Shown: positions 59,161 to 64,000 of the stretch, one piece after another
How the letters are laid out: the number at the start of each line of letters is the position of its first letter
Numbering within the stretch: the first letter of the stretch is position 1
From: Poecilobothrus nobilitatus
Taxonomy: Eukaryota; Arthropoda; Insecta; Diptera; Dolichopodidae
Length of the DNA stretch: 64,000 nucleotides
NCBI GenBank assembly: GCA_947095535.1
Contig: OX352774.1
Coordinates: 67,084,416 to 67,148,415 of the forward strand
Direction of reading: 5' to 3'
Notes under the pieces: model-generated
Database searches by the model: none
Seen by the model: the letters and a program-made list of their open reading frames with translations, nothing else
Told to the model about the DNA's origin: nothing
Made by a program: the position numbers and the translations under genes

Positions 59161-59330
59161 CCAATCCGACGTAATACACGCAGTGTAGCTCTTTCCCATA
59201 ATTACGTAGTGGAGCCTATTAGAACTAGAACAAAGAAATATAGTAAATTATTCTTCGCTCAACTGTCCAAATTGTGGAACAACATTGGACGGTTGGTGGT
59301 TTTAGTAGGTAAAAATCTCACACTACAAAA
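59161..59330 (+). mobile_element. Possible LINE ORF2 C-terminal scrap
   Basis: The 87-codon open frame at 59209-59472 begins EPIRTRTKKYSKLFFAQLSK and then LWNNIG. This pattern (RT.KY..sFF.q...LWN.lP) closes the reverse transcriptase ORF in several arthropod LINE groups. The upstream in-frame sequence (59188-59208, SHNYVV) fits the same family. After about 59290 the resemblance fades. It could be a chance match, but the frame's composition is unlike the surrounding AT-rich background. Confidence 0.5.
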
Positions 59331-60816
59331 GGGGTCTAGATTCTACTTGGTTTCTTTTGAAGATTTACAACTCCTGCAGAAAAAACAAATAAAATTTGTC
59401 ACCTTTGAGAATGACCTTTCAAATACGAAACACGTAATTTCACCAATCTCTAAAGTTGAAATTATACTTTAAAAAAAAAACCTGATCTAATGAATTAAAA
59501 GAACAGATAAAATAAACCATAATAATTTATAATTTATATAAAAATGTACATTGGAAAAATAAAAATTAAGAAAAATCTGTTTGATAAACCCTTATATTCA
59601 TCCAACCAAAAAGAAGATCGCTCTTTTTATTCATCTTTAATGTTATATGTATGCATAAAAATTTTCTTTTTTCATTTAAGAATTTTCCATTTTAATTTCA
59701 TTGAAAAAAAAATAATTATTGGAAAATTCAGATAATCAAATTAAAAAATTTATTACTCTTAATTTCATTTCATTTAGTAGACTTAGAGAAAAATTTTGGT
59801 AAAATATAAAAATTAAAAAAAAAAAAAAGTGTGAATAAAACTTGTAATTAAAAAAATGAATTAAAGCGACACAAAAAGTATGTGGAAAAACTATTTTTTA
59901 AAAGATTAAAAGATTTTTTAAAAATTAAATAAAAATTCCAGAATATAAAATTTTCGAATTTTATTTGATCTGTGAAAAGAAAATATATTAATAAATTTAT
60001 GAATATTATTTTAACAATAAATAAGATTATGTAAATGTTAAGACTGTATTTACACAGTCATCGAATTATTTTGTTAGTTTCGTTGTACAAAACAACTTTA
60101 ATCAATGTTTAAAAATCAAATTTTTGTCGTAAAATATGAAGTGATTTCATAACCAAATTTTAATTTTAAATGAAAATAAATTTAATTAAGTTTAAATTTA
60201 TAAAATTTATTTTAATTATAAAATATTATTCAATTTCGCTAATATTAAATTTAACAAAATGTCCAACTTTGATCTATCTGATTTAGATCGGTTAAACTAA
60301 AAATTTTTATCCATTAAAATCATAAGATAAATTAGTTTGATATCTTTAAATATCAATTTTCTTTCAAATTTTGTATCCAATCAAACAAAGTTGAATAAAA
60401 ATTAGACAAATTTTGTTTGATATGTAAATTTTTTTCTTGCAAACATTTTGTTCTTCTTATTGTAATGTTTTTTGGTGATCCAAAATTATTTAAACAAAAC
60501 TTCATGCACAATTCTTCACTTTTGAATTTTATCAGATTTATTTATGTATAGGTTCTTTTAATATTACTTTTCTAGTAATTTAATAATATTAATTTAAAGT
60601 ATTAAAAAATGTTATGTATCTATTAGTAGTTTTTCAATGTAGGGAAACATATGTATCTCATCCAACCCAAACTACAAATCCCGGAAAAAAAAACATTTTG
60701 AAGGAAAGAACCAACATTTTTTTTAAAGTACATTTATGTATTTTTAGAAAAAGTTTTTAAATGTATCTAATAATTTATTTGCCAATATATTAGAAAAACA
60801 CAGATACTATTTTTTT
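59331..60816. other. AT-rich non-coding DNA
   Basis: No gene or element recognised; 59544-59735 (+) is a Lys/Phe/Ile-rich artefact. Confidence 0.5.
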
Positions 60817-61460
60817 GGTACATTTTTCAAAAACTCATTTGAAAAATTAGCTTATTAGTATTACCCTGTCCGTTTGTTTACAAAACTCCTACATTGTTTA
60901 AGATAGAACAATGAAATTTTAACAATGGTTTGGTTTCTTAAAAAATTTATGTTGTAAAACAACTTTTTTATGTAACGCATTACTAGAATTTAGAATTTGA
61001 TTTTATAGTTATGTGAAAATGAAAATTTTAGAAGATTTTGCTTTCTTCATATTTCCGCATTATTTTAAGATAGAATCTTGAAATTTTAAGAAAAGAAAGA
61101 TTATTAATTAAATTAGCATAAGTTAAGTCAGAAATAATAAAAAATTTTTTGTACTCCTTTTTTAAGTAAAAAAATGAAAATTTGCTATTTTTCGATAGGT
61201 ACATGTTCAAATTTTACATGTACCAGTTTTCTTTTTTTAAGTGAAAGTCAAAAGATCACGTTCCATGATCATGTTTTTACATATCTTAGCAACTTTTCTT
61301 ATACATATGTATAATTTCCTTAAAATTTAAAAAAAGTATCTCTTGATTTTTCATAATTTCATCTTACATAAAACAAAATTTTGGTGCAAGTCAGTCAGCA
61401 TTCTAAACTTTTTTTTATTGTGAGTATTTTAAAATCTTTAGTTTTACATTCTATCTTTTT
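60817..61460 (-). mobile_element. GTCY element, decayed single-module copy on the minus strand
   Basis: Plus-strand order mirrors 48749-50036: GGTACATTTTTCAAAAACTC...(eroded hairpin), TTATTAGTATTACCCTGTCC, GTTTGTTTACAAAACTCCTA, AACAATGGTTTGGTTTCTTA, GTTGTAAAACAACTTTTTTA, one module (GTTATGTGAAAATGAAAATT, TCTTGAAATTTTAAGAAAAG) and the 5' end GTTTTACATTCTATCTTTTT. The GACG tract has shrunk to CCGT. Only one module is present, like 8608-9296 and 17951-18662. The minus frame 61028-61210 is a shadow. Confidence 0.7.
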
Positions 61461-63397
61461 ATTCTTTTATTCCAGTGAATGTTTATAATATAAAGCATTA
61501 TTATTTGATAAATTACATTTCTTTACATCATAACTTTATGAAGAATTCAAAAATTTCATTACTCAGATTTAATTGATAACCTGTGACCATTTAATTTGAT
61601 GATTTGTAACTAATAACAGTTTAATGTTAAAAAACCTAATTACAGTATTAAAATGCCTAAAATATGATTATCATATGTAAAAAGATTTCAAATTTCCGAT
61701 CTAAGAAGAGCCGTGTTTTAGTTTACTTTACATGAACTTTGCATTGAACAAAGCAAATGGATTTAAAATCATTCTTATAATTTAATTAGAAATAGCTATA
61801 TAGAAATTTTATGAACAAATGTTGTTATTTTTTTTTAATTAACATTTTTATTATTTCTCTCTCAATAAAAATTTCAATAAAATCTTTATATATTTTTCGT
61901 AGACATTAAGATTATATTGAATAAATATATATACAACTATTATTTTTAAATACAAATGAAAAACAAAATAATTTTCTTTTAAATACTTACATTAATTGAA
62001 ACCACAACCATTTTATTTAATTTTTTTTTTTTTTTACAATCACTATACTTTAATAATTTTTTTTACAAAAAGCAAAATAATAATTTTACGTTATAAAATG
62101 CACTTAAAATTAATGAGAATAATTTTTATGTCAATGTCAGGTGTTAAAATTCTCACTATATTTTCTTTCATATAAATTAAAAAATTGAATAACAATATAA
62201 AAAAAAAAAAGTGCACCAAAATGCATAATTAATAAAAAAAACAAAACACAAAATAAATTTTCTTTTTTTTTTTATCGTTAAACGACCGTAAAAAAAAAAT
62301 AAAAAACTACAACATAAAATCTGAAACGCCCGTAATTAAGTTGTTATATTAAATAACGTTAAATATAAACTAAAAAAAAAACATATATTGTATAAAATTT
62401 TATATACATTGTATGGATACCTTATATGAAAAAAATTATTTAAAAAAAATTATAAAAAAAAAAAAAAATAAATTTTCCATATTGTCATAAAAATATGATA
62501 AAACATAAAAAAAATAATAACAAATTATAATTTTTCTATAATTTTTCATGCTTTATAATGCCTGAATTTTCTTATCAGTTTTTTTTTTTTTCCAATTATT
62601 ATTATTTACACGGTAAACTTCCACAGTTGCTAAATTTCAAATAAACTAAATATAAAAAATATAAAAAAAAAAACAAAACACTATATTTTCATCTTTTAAA
62701 GAATAAATGAATATTTGATATCATTATTTTGATTAATTATATCTTTACATGCAATCGTTACTGTCCAAAAAATAAAAAAAAAAAACAAAATAAAATAAAC
62801 CTTATAACCATCTTCACACCTGAATTATAATTTCTTTTTTTTTTTTTAATAATATGCACATATACATATACATTCATAATTATATTCATATTAATATTTT
62901 GTTTTGTTTTTGCTTTTTTTTAGGAAAGGTATTCTGATTTTTTCACTTTGCTTATAATATATATACACACTATATATATATATATATTTGTTACTTTAAC
63001 AAATTCAGTATACCAAAATGAAGTATTAAAGTGAACAATTCCTGTTATTCTGAAGAAGGTCTATAGAGAAAGAATATTATACTAAAAAAAAGTTGATATA
63101 GCTCAGTGTATTGCAGCTGACGCACAAATATATTTCTTTTAACATAATTTGTGTTGTAGAAGAGAACTGTGATACAATATAGAAGAATATAAATCGAATA
63201 AAATGCATTCAAATCTGATATAAGTCAAAAGTAAGAAAAGAAGTAAGGAAAATTACAACCTAAAATAAAATTAAAATAAACAAAACATAACATATAATAT
63301 TATATGTTCTTGTACTACATTTTTGTTTTTTACACTCATTATGTTATGTTTTAATGGCGAAATAACATTTTATAAATATATTTTGGGAGCGAATCGA
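61461..63397. other. AT-rich non-coding DNA
   Basis: Very AT-rich, with A runs (62457-62469) and a (TA)n near 62971-62988. A TAGCTCAGTGT string at about 63097-63107 resembles a Pol III A box but no B box follows. No gene recognised. Confidence 0.5.
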
Positions 63398-63505
63398 AAT
63401 CTCTCAAATTAAAATTTCGTGCTTCAAAATCTCGTACTTTTGTAAATCTCTTTTTTTAAAAATCTTGTATTTTTAAATCTTGCATGTCAAAATCTCGTGT
63501 CTTTT
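63398..63505 (+). repeat. Degenerate short tandem repeats (AAAATCTCGT-type)
   Basis: AAATCTCTCAAATTAAAATT, CAAAATCTCGTACTTTTG, AAATCTCTTTTTTT, AAATCTTGTATTTTT, AAATCTTGCATG and CAAAATCTCGTGTCTTTT recur every 15-25 bp. It abuts the longer minisatellite and may belong to the same array or element. Confidence 0.6.
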
Positions 63506-63535
63506 CGGAGGTTTTCCAAGTGGATGCAAAATTAA

Positions 63536-63945
63536 GGTTCCAATAATTTGATTAGCGAGGTTTTGGAGGTTCCATCTCTTTTAAATGCCATGTTGTTCAA
63601 ATATGTGTGTAAAAGAAATTATTAGGAGGGATTTGATAATTGGTTATTAAATTAAAGTTTTAATACCTTGTTTAGGGTGGTTTTGGGGGCGGCATTCTGC
63701 TCTGTATTAAATGCCTTGTTGTTGAAATATGTAAGTAAAAAAAAGTAATTAGGAATTTTAGACTTAGTTACAAAATCAGAGTCTCAATAATTTTTTTAGC
63801 GAGGGTTGGGGGGCTGTAGCTCCACTATTTTAAATGTCTAATTGTTGTTGAAATATGTATAATATAAAACAAAATAATTAGGAGGGATTTTATAGTTGGT
63901 TACAAAATCAGGGTTTAATAATTTGTTTACGCGGGGATTTTAGAG
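63536..63945 (+). repeat. Minisatellite, unit about 120-131 bp, three copies plus a partial
   Basis: Units start near CAATAATTTG at 63541, 63661, 63785 and 63916. Each has a G-rich start (AGCGAGGTTTTGGAGG, AGGGTGGTTTTGGGGG, AGCGAGGGTTGGGGGG, CGCGGGGATTTT). Then come TTTTAAATGYC..TTGTTGAAATATG, ATTAGGAGGGATTTTATA and TTGGTTACAAAATCAGGGT. The offsets are 120, 124 and 131 bp. The array reaches almost to the window edge and may continue. Nothing in it looks coding. Confidence 0.8.
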
Positions 63946-64000
63946 TTAAAAAAAGAAAATTAGAATTAAAATTTTATGTATATCTATTAAAAAATATTTT

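Noticed and set aside
63090..63130. tRNA-like A box (TAGCTCAGTGT)
   Set aside because: No B box or T arm follows within the required distance, so neither a tRNA nor a SINE can be supported.

Overview
The window is extremely AT-rich eukaryotic nuclear DNA (about one fifth G+C by eye). It is full of poly(A)/poly(T) runs and (TA)n tracts, and I can support no host protein-coding gene. Every open frame is short (113 codons or fewer). Those with any protein-like content are shadows or remnants of transposable elements. I see no prokaryotic gene organisation, rRNA gene, intact tRNA gene or CRISPR array. The repeat content (non-LTR retrotransposons with a C-terminal zinc knuckle, tRNA-derived SINEs, TA-target MITEs, and modular elements carrying a GACG/GTCY microsatellite like the mini-me/DINE-1 elements of flies) points to an insect, with Diptera the best but unproven guess. 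The stretch is probably a long intron or intergenic DNA.

Layout: 1-8.6 kb is AT-rich with a TA-flanked MITE (1511-1950), a tRNA-derived SINE (3668-3812) and two copies of a small MITE family with 4-bp target duplications (5561-5694, 7394-7604). 8.6-20.9 kb holds two single-module GTCY elements (8608-9296, 17951-18662), a second tRNA-derived SINE family (10284-10516), a MITE (12147-12371), a MITE nested inside another MITE (13434-14312), SINE fragments and a short MITE (20761-20913). 20.9-32 kb holds a SINE (22729-22866), two long two-module GTCY elements (24204-25505, 30378-31702), and two relatives with a different 3' end (26920-27873, 29361-30170). 32-45.5 kb has a decayed LINE end, a decayed GTCY relative, a stem-loop cluster, another two-module element (41108-42328), a clean 370-bp MITE (44773-45142) and a 36-bp tandem repeat. 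48.7-54.2 kb has a reverse-strand two-module element and three LINE 3' fragments. The rest is AT-rich with one more LINE scrap (about 59.2 kb), a decayed reverse GTCY element (60817-61460) and a minisatellite block at the right edge.

The most interesting structure is the modular GTCY element family. Its members have subterminal inverted repeats, a 3' hairpin and a variable GACG tract, and occur in single-module and tandemly duplicated (about 480-bp) forms. A sister group shares the core but has another 3' end. None encodes a protein here, so all must have depended on enzymes supplied elsewhere. I do not find a new multi-gene system in this window.
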